Assembly (NCBI RefSeq): GCF_030643905.1
Contig: NZ_CP121446.1
Location: 2,356,001 to 2,420,000, forward strand
Direction of reading: 5' to 3'
Origin: Flavobacterium sp. IMCC34852
Lineage (GTDB): Bacteria; Bacteroidota; Bacteroidia; Flavobacteriales; Flavobacteriaceae
DNA length: 64,000 nucleotides
Shown piece by piece: positions 44,562 through 53,674 of this stretch. Below the pieces are notes generated by a model that saw only the letters and a list, made by a program, of their open reading frames with translations, ran no database searches and was not told the DNA's origin. The position numbers and the translations under genes are program-made. Position 1 is the stretch's first letter. Each line of letters begins with the position of its first letter.

Positions 44562-44923
44562 AAACAGATAAAAGAAAAGACCCTTTAACCGGTGAAGAAT
44601 TTATACCTAAAAAAGTTTCACAACGATTTGCTACTCCTGGAAACAGAATCAAATACAATAATGAGAAAGCTAGTCAAACAAGACTTAAAAGAGGATTCGT
44701 AGACAAACCATTGCATAAGAACCAGGCTATACTTTTAGAGTTATTAAATAATAAAAACGAAGTTATTGTCCATGAAGAGTTCTTACGAGGCCGGGGATAT
44801 AATTTTCACCTAACTACCCACTTTGATAAATGGGAAGGTAAAAATTACCCTTGCGTCTATGAGTACATGATTATAATACTTATAAACCAACAAATTAAAA
44901 TTTTAAAAAATGATAGATATTAG
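44558..44923 (+). CDS. Hypothetical island protein
   Basis: 121 residues, basic, starting KTDKRKDPLTGEEFIPKKVSQRFATPGNRIKYNNEKA. The opening looks like a small phage or element protein often placed after Xis. No catalytic motif. Coupled to the excisionase gene by a four-base overlap and overlapping the next small gene by 14 bases. Confidence 0.65.
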   Translation: MKTDKRKDPLTGEEFIPKKVSQRFATPGNRIKYNNEKASQTRLKRGFVDKPLHKNQAILLELLNNKNEVIVHEEFLRGRGYNFHLTTHFDKWEGKNYPCVYEYMIIILINQQIKILKNDRY

Positions 44924-45083
44924 ACACATAGAAATGGTTACGCCGGATATTGAACGACAGTCCTTGATAGATACCAACCATAAACTAAAAAACACTACAA
45001 TTGTGCTTTTTTCTGTATTGGTAATTATAATTGCGGCCGGTATTATTAATTACAATATTCAGGAGCAAAATAAAGAAAAATGA
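44910..45083 (+). CDS. Small single-TM protein (57 aa)
   Basis: Starts MIDIRHIEMVTPDIERQ, has one strong membrane helix (about 30-47) and ends NIQEQNKEK. Its start lies inside the end of the preceding gene (14-base overlap), the sort of packing that supports a real gene. No family recognised. Confidence 0.5.
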   Translation: MIDIRHIEMVTPDIERQSLIDTNHKLKNTTIVLFSVLVIIIAAGIINYNIQEQNKEK

Positions 45084-45247
45084 GTTTTTATTTTCTATAC
45101 AGTTCCAAATTAATACGCATTTATTTAAATCAATACGAATGGAATACGTTTATAATTATTTCAAATTTAATTGATAGGTGCTTATATTTTCAATGAATTT
45201 ATTAATCAATTATAGATTTTTCTATCTTTATTGAAAAACAACAAATT

Positions 45248-45691
45248 ATGGACACTTTTAATGTTATGAGCTTCTCGTGGGATGAAGGAAGAGATTGGTT
45301 TTGCTTTGACCCCTTGGTTAAAACCAGCACTTATGCCTTTTTACATTTTGTTCCTAATAAAGAAAGTCCCAAAAAGGTTAAAATTATTGCATCCTTGAAG
45401 GGAATGGATAATACATTAATTGAAGTGCATGATTTTCTTTTGGAAATTGATAGTTCAGGAAAATATTATCAGGATCACTATATTGGAATTGTTCAAGACG
45501 GCATGTCCCAAAGGTTATATTTTAGTACATTCAATCCCGAAAATAACACACCGATGAAGAAAGTGTGCATTGGCGTTGAAGTTGTCAAGATAAAGGATGG
45601 TAATGATGATGAAAATGATGGCAGGTGGCTAACATCAGGAGGACCTAAAACACCTAATTTAATTGATAAAAGTTATAAGTTGGATAATTAA
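45248..45691 (+). CDS. Hypothetical protein
   Basis: 147 residues, no signal peptide, probably beta-rich (YAFLHFVPNKESPKKVKIIASLKG, YIGIVQDGMSQRLYF) with an acidic stretch DGNDDENDGRW near the end. Not recognised. Separate transcription unit in the island. Confidence 0.55.
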   Translation: MDTFNVMSFSWDEGRDWFCFDPLVKTSTYAFLHFVPNKESPKKVKIIASLKGMDNTLIEVHDFLLEIDSSGKYYQDHYIGIVQDGMSQRLYFSTFNPENNTPMKKVCIGVEVVKIKDGNDDENDGRWLTSGGPKTPNLIDKSYKLDN

Positions 45692-45812
45692 AAATAAGTA
45701 GAACTCAACTAGAGCTAAATATATCCTGTCTCTTTTGGCCGAATATGCTCAATAAAAATGTAAATAGTTGAGAATATAAATAAGTTAGGAAACATCACAC
45801 ACCACACCTTGC

Positions 45813-46586
45813 ATGGAAGACAACACTATAAAAAAAATCAGAAGAGTTTTAACATATAAAGGAAGAGAAGATTTAGCAGATTTGCTTAGACATTCTACCT
45901 CGACCCTAGACGAATCTTCTACATTTGGAAGTCGGTGGTATTCGCGCTTGAGTAGCTTTGAAATTAAGTCGCATCCACAAATTCAAGAAAAGATTGATAA
46001 ACTTCCAAAAGAAGATATTGATGAAATTAAGAAGGCGGTAATGGTTGTGTTTCCTGTTAAAGATAACGAACCAGAAATTACTGAAATAACTTTTTATCCG
46101 GATTTTGACATTGAAGCTCACGATTTGGTAGAAGTCAAAGAGCTTGAAAGAATTTCATTTGAATATATACATGAGCAAATTAAAAAGTGCAATAGTAAAA
46201 TCGCAGAAAAAGATTTCGATGGAGCAGTGACAAGCGCTAGAAATTTAATTGAATCTATTTGTCTGTTCATCTTAGAATCTAAAACTGGAGAAAAGCATGA
46301 GTATGATGGAAATATGGTTAAACTCTACAAAGCAGTAGCATCTATTTTACACATGTCGCCTGGAGACTATGAAGACGAATTTCTAAAACAAATTTTATCA
46401 GGAGTATTTAGTATTGTAAATGGAGTTTCAGGGTTAAGAAACGCATACAGCGATTCTCACGGCACTTCGCCTTCCAAGGCCAAGGCTGGATATAAAATTG
46501 ACGAACGGCATGCAATTCTCACGGTTAATCTAGCCAAAACTATTTCGGAATATTTATTTTTAAGTTATGAAAATAGCGTGAAGTGA
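45813..46586 (+). CDS. Abortive-infection C-terminal (Abi_C) domain protein
   Basis: 257 residues. The C-terminal half (about 125-255) carries the Abi_C pattern: DGAVTSARNLIESICLFIL, LKQILSGVFSIVNGVSGLRNAYSDSHG and RHAILTVNLAKTISEYLF. The N-terminal half is not assigned. Abi_C proteins are found in phage-exclusion systems, often as single genes. Its stop lies inside an attC-like element, so this may be a mobile cassette. Confidence 0.8.
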   Translation: MEDNTIKKIRRVLTYKGREDLADLLRHSTSTLDESSTFGSRWYSRLSSFEIKSHPQIQEKIDKLPKEDIDEIKKAVMVVFPVKDNEPEITEITFYPDFDIEAHDLVEVKELERISFEYIHEQIKKCNSKIAEKDFDGAVTSARNLIESICLFILESKTGEKHEYDGNMVKLYKAVASILHMSPGDYEDEFLKQILSGVFSIVNGVSGLRNAYSDSHGTSPSKAKAGYKIDERHAILTVNLAKTISEYLFLSYENSVK

Positions 46587-46714
46587 CGTCGCCTAACAGC
46601 CGTTTGGCGTAATAGCTGGTTTATCTTTTTTCGAAGATACTTTGAACATCAGAATTTCTTATTACATTTTTCTTTAACTTGCCGCTACTTCGCTAAGCGG
46701 CGGAACGTTGACGG
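46587..46714 (+). repeat. attC-like imperfect stem element
   Basis: The ends pair in steps: CGTC (46587-46590) with GACG (46710-46713), AAC (46595-46597) with GTT (46707-46709), CCG (46600-46602) with CGG (46701-46703). Near the right end GCCGCT and AGCGGC make an inner hairpin. GCCTAAC fits the RYYYAAC inverse core of integron recombination sites, but the other end (GTTGACG) matches GTTRRRY only in part. No integron integrase is in the window. Confidence 0.5.
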
Positions 46715-46731
46715 TAATTTAAATCAGGAAT

Positions 46732-47793
46732 ATGCCTAGAATTGACGATTTTACATCTGCTGTTAAAATTGAGTTAGCCAATAGAGCCGGATATAAATGC
46801 TCTTTTCTTGGTTGTGGCGCAGCAACAATGGGACCAAGTGCGGAAAGTGAATCTTCGTCTACAAATTCAGGAATGGCCTGTCATATATCAGCTGCTTCAG
46901 CAGGAATTGGTGCTCGACGTTATGACCCAGATATGAAATCTGATGAGCGAAAAAGTGCAAGCAATGGTATCTGGATGTGCTATACGCATGGAAAAATAAT
47001 AGATACTGATGAAACGCGGTTTTCAACAGATACTTTAAGAGCTTGGAAAAAAATTGCTGAAATTGTAGCGCAACTAATGGTCGAAAGAAATTTGACATAT
47101 GAGCAAGCATTACATGCTGCAAAATCCAAAGATATGATTACTGACTCGATTCTAATTGAAGGTATAGGAAAGGAAAATATTTTAATAGGTGATGTTCTTC
47201 ATGATTGCGGTGTTGAATATATATGGGGTAGGGACATAACTAATGCTATTCGAGATTTTTTAGTCGAACATAGCAGAAATGCTTTTCAGCATGGAAACGC
47301 GACAAAAATAGAATTCAAAACCAAGAAAAGCAAACTAATCTTGATAGACGATGGCGTTCAATTTGATGGCAAAAGTTTACTTGGTTCGAATAAAAAATCT
47401 GGCGGAACTATCTCAATAACTCAATTATTGAAAAATTTTGGGTCAAATCTAATTTTAATTTCCGAAAGAGAAGGCAACAATAACATACTTACAATATCTA
47501 AATTAAGTAATCCTGAAGATGTTCTTGAAATTACTCCCTGTAGTCATCAAATGGATTATAGTGATTTTAGAAAAGGCAGCATTGAGTTTGAAATCAGTGA
47601 AACTTGCAAAGAACTATTTATTGTTTTTCCAAAGTACATCTCTCCTAGCGATATTGGTTTATTAGGAAATAAACTTATTGGACTGGAAGAGAAAGGAAAA
47701 AAACTAATATTTGTAATGTGGAGGATGAATCCATGGATTATACAAATGTTAAAAGAAAATTATCCTGGTTGTGAAGTTATTCAAGTAGAATAA
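46732..47793 (+). CDS. HNH-like nuclease fused to GHKL-type ATPase domain
   Basis: 353 residues, not recognised as a named family. Residues 15-95 hold a Cys/His cluster of HNH type (C23-x4-C28, C50-H51, C83-x2-H86) with RYDP and NGIWMCYTHGK. Residues 170-290 resemble a GHKL (histidine-kinase-type) ATPase: N box FLVEHSRNAFQHG (N183), G1 box LILIDDGVQFD (D206/D207, G208), then KSGGT. The fusion suggests ATP-controlled DNA cleavage, a plan seen in defence genes. It is bordered by the attC-like element and by a partial second copy, and is A/T-rich. Confidence 0.6.
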   Translation: MPRIDDFTSAVKIELANRAGYKCSFLGCGAATMGPSAESESSSTNSGMACHISAASAGIGARRYDPDMKSDERKSASNGIWMCYTHGKIIDTDETRFSTDTLRAWKKIAEIVAQLMVERNLTYEQALHAAKSKDMITDSILIEGIGKENILIGDVLHDCGVEYIWGRDITNAIRDFLVEHSRNAFQHGNATKIEFKTKKSKLILIDDGVQFDGKSLLGSNKKSGGTISITQLLKNFGSNLILISEREGNNNILTISKLSNPEDVLEITPCSHQMDYSDFRKGSIEFEISETCKELFIVFPKYISPSDIGLLGNKLIGLEEKGKKLIFVMWRMNPWIIQMLKENYPGCEVIQVE

Positions 47794-47840
47794 ACTAACG
47801 CCAAAAGAGGTTTGGATAGCAATCCGCTTCTGAAACTCTC
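47794..47840 (+). repeat. Partial attC-like sequence
   Basis: ACTAACGCCAAAAGAGGTTTGGATAG is similar to the left part of the 46587 element (CTAACAGCC...GTTTGGCGTAATAG). The right part is missing, cut by the convergent TPR gene. Confidence 0.35.
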
Positions 47841-47846
47841 ATAGAT

Positions 47847-49418
47847 TTATTTTCTTAGTCCTTGCTTATACTTGCTATATGTTGTGATTAAATCATCTTT
47901 AAGGGCAGCTATATCTTTCTCATGTTCCATTGGGACTATATCATCAACAGCATCCATTATACCTTCAATATATTCTGAATCTGCAAAAATTTCTTCTCGT
48001 GCATAATTAAGAATTGCAATCCAGTTCAATTCACGATTATTTATACGTTTTGATTCTTCTATTGCCTCCAAATACAGTGCTCTACCTATGTTATGCTTTC
48101 CCTGACGAAAATATGCCAGCCCTCTAGTTGCAGTTAAACAAATTTCAGTTGTTTTATCAATATCATTAATTCTGAGGTTATCTAACTCATCAAGTGCTTC
48201 AGTTGCTCTGTTATCAAGGCCTAGCGAATATGCAAGATTATTTACTAATTGCGCATCGTTAGGATGGCTAATTAAACCGGCTCTAAGTAAGGATATAGAT
48301 TTATCTTGATCCCTAAGTAGTATAGTTGCTATATTTGCTCCAAACAATATAGGTCGTTTCGAAAATGGCATGTCAATAAACCACCTTGCAGAGAAATCTA
48401 CCGCTTTACCGTAATCCTTCTCTTGAAAGTTTTCAAAAGCTAAAGCTTCAAAATTCATTTCTACGTTAAAGCCGGAAGCATCTACATCAAGATTTTTATC
48501 TTTAGTTGCTGCCCACTCGACTTGAGCTAAAGTGTTATCATTCGGACTAATTAAGGATTTCTTGAATAATTCGCGACTTTTTTTATTACTCCCATTTAAA
48601 AGCTCAACAGTTCCAATGCTACTTGCTAATTCAGTAAAATTAAAAGGGGCAATATTTTTAGAGTTGATAAGGTCTAATCCTCCTTTTATAAACATAGAAT
48701 TCCTACCTCGTACTGTTGCAATTGAGATTTCAGCGGAGGTTAACCATGGATCGTATTTTGTCGCTGGGCTTTTTCGTAATACATCATGGATAAATTCTAC
48801 GTGGTCATAATCCTTATCATTTTGATTATGTACAAATAGACGACTTGCACAACGTAAAACAAATCTGTTATTAGGAGCAAGAGAGAGTGCATACTTCATA
48901 TTCGAAATTGCTTTGTCCCTTTGTCCTAAAATTGAATAATACCTTGAAAGTTCAACATATAAAATTGGATTAGCTGGATAGGATAGTAACGATTTTTTTG
49001 CCTCCCGAATTTTCACTCGCACTAATTCAGGATAAAATAGTTCAAGTAAATTTTCAGTAGTGACATTATTATATTCTTGAAATGAGTCTTTTTTAGAGTC
49101 GTCATGTAACAACTTTGATGCTAAAAGTATTTGTGATTTTGTTGCCGACTTTTCATTAGACAAAATATAATTTGCTGCATCAAGTGCTTCAATAACATCT
49201 TCTTTGTTGTTTACAATTGCTGCTCCTACCAATTCGGCCGCAAAAGTAACAGTCTTGTTTAATTTCCATTCACTAATATAATTACTAAGATTGTAGCTCT
49301 CCTGAAAATTTTGACCGACAATTTGAAAAGAATTCAATTCACCAAGATTAATTGACTGATTGAAACTTCTCCAACTAGGAACAACACGTCTGTCTTGTAT
49401 TTCGAATAAATTAGCCAC
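47847..49418 (-). CDS. TPR-repeat protein paired with kinase
   Basis: 523 residues with a GTG start. Repeated helical pairs of TPR type run from about 145 to 470 (LYVELSRYYSILGQRDKAISNMKYALSLAP is the clearest). No signal peptide. The stop of the kinase gene lies one base before this start, so the two are translated together. TPR sensor plus Ser/Thr kinase is a pairing seen in anti-phage loci, but this one is not a named system I recognise. Confidence 0.7.
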   Translation of the reverse strand: MANLFEIQDRRVVPSWRSFNQSINLGELNSFQIVGQNFQESYNLSNYISEWKLNKTVTFAAELVGAAIVNNKEDVIEALDAANYILSNEKSATKSQILLASKLLHDDSKKDSFQEYNNVTTENLLELFYPELVRVKIREAKKSLLSYPANPILYVELSRYYSILGQRDKAISNMKYALSLAPNNRFVLRCASRLFVHNQNDKDYDHVEFIHDVLRKSPATKYDPWLTSAEISIATVRGRNSMFIKGGLDLINSKNIAPFNFTELASSIGTVELLNGSNKKSRELFKKSLISPNDNTLAQVEWAATKDKNLDVDASGFNVEMNFEALAFENFQEKDYGKAVDFSARWFIDMPFSKRPILFGANIATILLRDQDKSISLLRAGLISHPNDAQLVNNLAYSLGLDNRATEALDELDNLRINDIDKTTEICLTATRGLAYFRQGKHNIGRALYLEAIEESKRINNRELNWIAILNYAREEIFADSEYIEGIMDAVDDIVPMEHEKDIAALKDDLITTYSKYKQGLRK

Positions 49419-49419
49419 C

Positions 49420-50487
49420 TTAAAAACTTTTTATTTTGATTTCAGCCTTCCTTTTGAGTACGTCCAATATTGTAACGAACCTCTCCATATTATATTTATT
49501 TTGTCCGAACATGATATTCCTTGGATGTCCTCTTCTTTCTGGAAAAGGATTGCATAGATAACTAACTAATTCTGTAAGTTCGCACTTTAAACTTTCATTA
49601 TTAATATTAGTTTTGAATTCCTCAAGTGCTTTTGCAAATGCATTCTCCAAATAAGGAACTAAATCTTGAAATTCTCCTCTCCATCTATGCCAACTAAAAT
49701 TGTCAGGGGTATATTTTGCCATTAAGACAGACATACTAATCCCTGAAAAATGGAAAACAATCAAACTTCCTAACATATAGCAATCGGTCGCAAATACTCT
49801 TTTTTGCCAATCGCTGTCGTAATATCGATAAAGAATCTCTGGTGGAGCATAAGTCCTATCTCCAGTAAAAACTCTCTTGTTATATGGGCCATCTAAATCG
49901 CGAGATATTGATCGTCCTAAATCACCAAGCTTACTTTCATTTTCGAAAACCAATATATTAGAGGGTTTCAAATCTTGATGTGAAACTTCAATTTTGTGAA
50001 GTTGCATTATCCCAATTGCAACATCATGTAAAGACTTAAGTCGCCATGCATAATTGAGATCATGGGAAAAATCGAGTACCTTCCTTACATCTCCTTCAGC
50101 AAGGTCAAAGATTAAGTACGGAACTATAGGTATTGAATAAGGCCCAGTTACATACTCTTGTCCAGACTCTTTAACAAAAGCAACTTTTGTAACATGCTTA
50201 TCTCGGCAGTGTTTTGACAAATCTCTCTCATAAATGAAAGCTGTTGTCATATCATTCACTACATCTACCACATCAATTTCTTCTTCATCTTCTTTAGGAA
50301 TTGCTATCGCTAAATAACCAGCAAAATCAAAAGCTTTCATAAAGGCTATTTCATCATTTCTTTCAACAAGGTACCCTACAGAGAAATTTGAACCTGAATG
50401 ATTATCTTTTCTTTTAATTTTTCCTCTGACATACCATCCACTCTTTAATGTAATATTGGTCAAATTGTGCGCAGCGTTATTTTCCAT
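49420..50487 (-). CDS. Protein kinase-like protein
   Basis: 355 residues. A eukaryotic-type kinase fold is visible: K in IAFMKAFDF, catalytic loop VSHQDLKPSNILV (HQD in place of HRD), metal loop LGDLGRS (DLG for DFG) and TYAPPEILY as the activation-loop end. These are tolerated changes, so activity is likely but not certain. No membrane segment. First gene of the two-gene unit within the island. Confidence 0.8.
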   Translation of the reverse strand: MENNAAHNLTNITLKSGWYVRGKIKRKDNHSGSNFSVGYLVERNDEIAFMKAFDFAGYLAIAIPKEDEEEIDVVDVVNDMTTAFIYERDLSKHCRDKHVTKVAFVKESGQEYVTGPYSIPIVPYLIFDLAEGDVRKVLDFSHDLNYAWRLKSLHDVAIGIMQLHKIEVSHQDLKPSNILVFENESKLGDLGRSISRDLDGPYNKRVFTGDRTYAPPEILYRYYDSDWQKRVFATDCYMLGSLIVFHFSGISMSVLMAKYTPDNFSWHRWRGEFQDLVPYLENAFAKALEEFKTNINNESLKCELTELVSYLCNPFPERRGHPRNIMFGQNKYNMERFVTILDVLKRKAEIKIKSF

Positions 50488-50639
50488 ATTTTATACTTTT
50501 CTACAAGTGTTATTTTCTGTAATTTAGTTCTGATTCATTTTGCAATACATCAAAGATATATTATTTAATTATTTAAAATATTATTATAGCGAATCACGTT
50601 TATGAGTCATTTACAGATGAAGCTCTCTATATAAACCAA

Positions 50640-51032
50640 TTATACCCATCTTATTTTTCCATTTGTCACAAAAAAATGGCTTTTACAACCCGCTTTTCGC
50701 CAAATAGATGGATAAATATCTATTGTATTTCCATCCATTATTTCGTAACTCCAACAAGGACTAGCATCTTCTAACAAATTCAGAACTATATCTGCATTAC
50801 AACCACAAGGGCATTTAAAGGCTAAAAGTTCAGGAGCATTTCCATCCTGCACAATAAAGATTGTTTTATCTGAAATAAGCTCAGGAATATCATCGACTAC
50901 ATCGATTTGAAATCGGGAAGGGTCTATACCTATCGAATCATCAACGTCAGTTCTACTATTTTGCGGTTTTTTGTTTGTAAAGTAGCCCGAAACTTTACTT
51001 AACCATTTAAAAAAACCTAGTATTCTTTTCAT
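50640..51032 (-). CDS. DUF6527 family zinc-site protein of the ubiquitin-like operon
   Basis: 130 residues. After a basic N-terminal helix the conserved block carries FKCPCGCNADIVLNL (cysteines about 90-94) and AGCKSHFFVTNGKIRWV, a likely zinc knuckle characteristic of DUF6527. Function is unknown, but the family recurs beside E1/E2/JAB genes. Its start overlaps the JAB-E1 gene end by four bases, so it is part of that operon. Confidence 0.75.
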   Translation of the reverse strand: MKRILGFFKWLSKVSGYFTNKKPQNSRTDVDDSIGIDPSRFQIDVVDDIPELISDKTIFIVQDGNAPELLAFKCPCGCNADIVLNLLEDASPCWSYEIMDGNTIDIYPSIWRKAGCKSHFFVTNGKIRWV

Positions 51033-52411
51033 TGTAATTCCATTAATCTTAAAAATGGTCTACAGTCTCCCCGTCCAACCCATTTCTCAGAATTAGTGTC
51101 TTGTTCAAAATCATTCTCAGCTTCATTCATAATACATCCTCCTGTATAATCCATCGTCACTTTGGCGTAATTTTCCGGAGTTTCGTCTTTAAATGGGTGC
51201 AGACGATTCAATAGTTCATTGACAGCCATGCTACTTATTTGCATATTAATACTTATTACTGCGGGCCTGTCAACATTTGCATTATGAACATAACCCTGTT
51301 TCTCCAGCTCTTTAAAATCTTCTGGACTTTGCCTACGAAGATTTTCATCAGCCAACCTTTTTGAAGTATACAATTTTCTGCTAAATAAGGTTGAGCACCC
51401 CGGCTGAATATAATGTATACTGGCTGTGATAGCCTTAATTCCGCCCGAACCATCAGCGTCCAATCGAACACCTATGTCAAAGTAGGGAACAAGATAAAAG
51501 TTGGTCAACTGTGACATCAAATGCCTGCCATCAACACTGTCAACACAGCCACATATTGCATCACAGGTAATCAAATCATCTAATGCTTCTCGGCTGTCAT
51601 AAATATTTGTGCCGTATTTTATTACCGTTGTACCCAATCCGATTCTATTAACAGTATCATATAATACATCCGTTTTCAATCTCGCCTTTTCAGCATCATC
51701 AATAGTTGTGTTTAAAATCCGATTAAGATTTTTATTTTCAACAATATCGGGGTCGATAATTACAATTGTACCGACACCTAGACGCACCAACTGCTCAATG
51801 GTAGGACTGCCTGTCCCCGAGCATCCTATAATTCCTATTTTCATTTGCTTAAGCTTTTGGTAAGTAGCATCGCCAAAGGTTTGTCGGGTTCTTAATGAAA
51901 AATCATCTTCAATTACAGTTTCATTTTCAATGATTCTAATTGTATCACCCGCAATCGAGATTTTATCGATAGGAAAAGTTTCCATGGTCGGCGTAAAAAT
52001 TCTTCCAAAGACCTTGCCATCAGGAAGCATAACCGCAGAAGCGTGTACACCATCATAATCGCACCAACCAAAAACCGATTGAAATAATTCGTTATCCGAC
52101 TCATCATCAGTTTTTGAAAATTGAAGATAGCCAGCAGGATGACTATGTATTTTTAAAATTGCCAAGTTTTGTTTTTCTGCTTGCTCCAGTAATGGTATAA
52201 TTCGTTCGGTCTTCCAATGAACAAAATTAGGGTCGCGATTGCATTCGTCGTGAGGTATGAGTTCTATTTTATGGGTAAGCAAGATGGAAATTCCATCTCT
52301 TTCATACCTTCCACATAAGACAACAGCAACTGCCTCCATCCCGTCGCCGGGAAAGAGGTGCTGCTGAAGACTCTTGAAGTGCTTACCAGCAATCTTAAGC
52401 TGATAACGCAC
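51029..52411 (-). CDS. JAB deubiquitinase-like domain fused to E1-like ThiF domain
   Basis: 460 residues in two parts. Residues 1-145 are a JAB/MPN metalloprotease with the full JAMM set E26, H89-x-H91 and D102 (KIHSHPAGYLQFSKTDDESD). Residues about 180-445 are an E1-like adenylating domain: KIGIIGCSGTGSPT (nucleotide loop), IIDPDIVENKNLNR with R231, and C339 in IQPGCSTLF as candidate thioester cysteine. One protein would thus both activate and process or remove a ubiquitin-like tag. Overlaps the preceding gene by 17 bases and the next by four. Confidence 0.9.
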   Translation of the reverse strand: MRYQLKIAGKHFKSLQQHLFPGDGMEAVAVVLCGRYERDGISILLTHKIELIPHDECNRDPNFVHWKTERIIPLLEQAEKQNLAILKIHSHPAGYLQFSKTDDESDNELFQSVFGWCDYDGVHASAVMLPDGKVFGRIFTPTMETFPIDKISIAGDTIRIIENETVIEDDFSLRTRQTFGDATYQKLKQMKIGIIGCSGTGSPTIEQLVRLGVGTIVIIDPDIVENKNLNRILNTTIDDAEKARLKTDVLYDTVNRIGLGTTVIKYGTNIYDSREALDDLITCDAICGCVDSVDGRHLMSQLTNFYLVPYFDIGVRLDADGSGGIKAITASIHYIQPGCSTLFSRKLYTSKRLADENLRRQSPEDFKELEKQGYVHNANVDRPAVISINMQISSMAVNELLNRLHPFKDETPENYAKVTMDYTGGCIMNEAENDFEQDTNSEKWVGRGDCRPFLRLMELQ

Positions 52412-53528
52412 GTTGAGGTCTTTTTACAAATTCATTTGAAAGCCAAAAGTCAGCTAGCGGAATATGAGTGCTCAAATTATCAATATCAACACGCCAAGGA
52501 TTTGCACCAGTGCGATGACGTGACCATTGCTGATACGTTTTGCCGTCAAGCGGATGACTAGTCAATGCACCTATCGGCTGTTGATCTATTCTACTTAAGG
52601 CTGGATAAAAATAAACCATATCTAATCCCGAGGTCGGATAACCTCCAATCATCCTAATAGCCATAGTTGCTTTTTTAACATTATAGCCTTCAACTATTGG
52701 ATAGTCATGAACCAATACCCAATTTTGATTTGCTAATTTGGCTGTTTCCCATGGGAGTTGAAGCGTTGCAAGGTAAGCTTCATCCTCTTCTAATAACTCA
52801 AATTCTCTTCTTAAAAAAATATCTTCACCTTCAGTCTGATCGAGAGGAATAGTTTTAAATTTTTCAATACCAGGTTCAGTGAAGCAAACCTTTTGGTCGT
52901 TCTTAATAGTGACAACTCTACCATCCTTAAACTTTTGACGTAATTGGAACCTGTCTGGCGGGGTTTTGTGTGTCAACAAAAGAATTTCCTTTCCAGTGAG
53001 ACATGCTACATCTACAACATAAGGTTCACGGTCGATTAAAATTCTATATTTGCAATTTTCCGGAACCGGTTGGTCATTTTGGCAATGTTCATGAATATCG
53101 ATAATTTCAACTTCATAAGAAACAAATCTCGACCCGTTTCTCACAGCTACTTTGTGTTCGCGGTCATTTTTGTAACCGATTTCAATTTCACCATCAATTT
53201 GCACTAAATAAAAATCTTTAACCACTTTTCCTGCAAGTGCTAAGATTTTGTTTGGTGTAAGGAACGTTTCTTCTACTTCGATTTCAATATCATCGACATA
53301 GATAGTCAGTTTCCCATAAGGCTTGGCATAAAACCCTTCAAGACCAGGCTCATGCAAGTCTGTAACCTCCGTTAATTCAATTGGTTCGAAACCATTTTCA
53401 TTGACTTTAATAAGTAATTCAAAATCTTCCACTGGCACTAGTCCAGCTTTTAGAAGAACTTCTTTCCCTGTAATTTTTGAATTCTCTGATTCAAACAATT
53501 TGTCGTTTAATTTAAACTTGTTTTTCAT
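52395..53528 (-). CDS. Triple ubiquitin-like (multi-ubiquitin) protein fused to an E2-like (family E) domain
   Basis: 377 residues. Three beta-grasp repeats of about 75-85 residues are visible (near 3-72, 73-145 and 158-240); each has the same core, such as KITGKEVLLKAGL, LTPNKILALAG and LTGKEILLLTHK. The C-terminal domain (about 248-370) matches the prokaryotic E2 family E: IGGYPTSGLDMVYFYPAL, QQWSRHRTGANPWRVDIDNLSTH. No cysteine is present after C215, so the E2-like part lacks the canonical catalytic thiol. First gene of the operon, which continues with JAB-E1 and DUF6527. Confidence 0.85.
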   Translation of the reverse strand: MKNKFKLNDKLFESENSKITGKEVLLKAGLVPVEDFELLIKVNENGFEPIELTEVTDLHEPGLEGFYAKPYGKLTIYVDDIEIEVEETFLTPNKILALAGKVVKDFYLVQIDGEIEIGYKNDREHKVAVRNGSRFVSYEVEIIDIHEHCQNDQPVPENCKYRILIDREPYVVDVACLTGKEILLLTHKTPPDRFQLRQKFKDGRVVTIKNDQKVCFTEPGIEKFKTIPLDQTEGEDIFLRREFELLEEDEAYLATLQLPWETAKLANQNWVLVHDYPIVEGYNVKKATMAIRMIGGYPTSGLDMVYFYPALSRIDQQPIGALTSHPLDGKTYQQWSRHRTGANPWRVDIDNLSTHIPLADFWLSNEFVKRPQRALSA

Positions 53529-53639
53529 AATTTCTAAATTTTATGTCTTTCAACTTTTTTAAATTATTTAGTTATCTCCATTTTTACATTAGGACGGAGT
53601 TGTTTTTTTGCCCTAAAGTGCTAAAAAATCGAGGTTAAC

Positions 53640-53669
53640 TTGTACAGTTTAAATAAACGTCTAACTTTG
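53640..53669 (+). promoter_or_regulatory. Promoter of a probable small RNA (TTG-N19-TAACTTTG)
   Basis: TTG at 53640-53642 and TAACTTTG at 53662-53669 match the consensus with ideal spacing. No open frame follows before the terminator. Confidence 0.65.
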
Positions 53670-53674
53670 TAACC

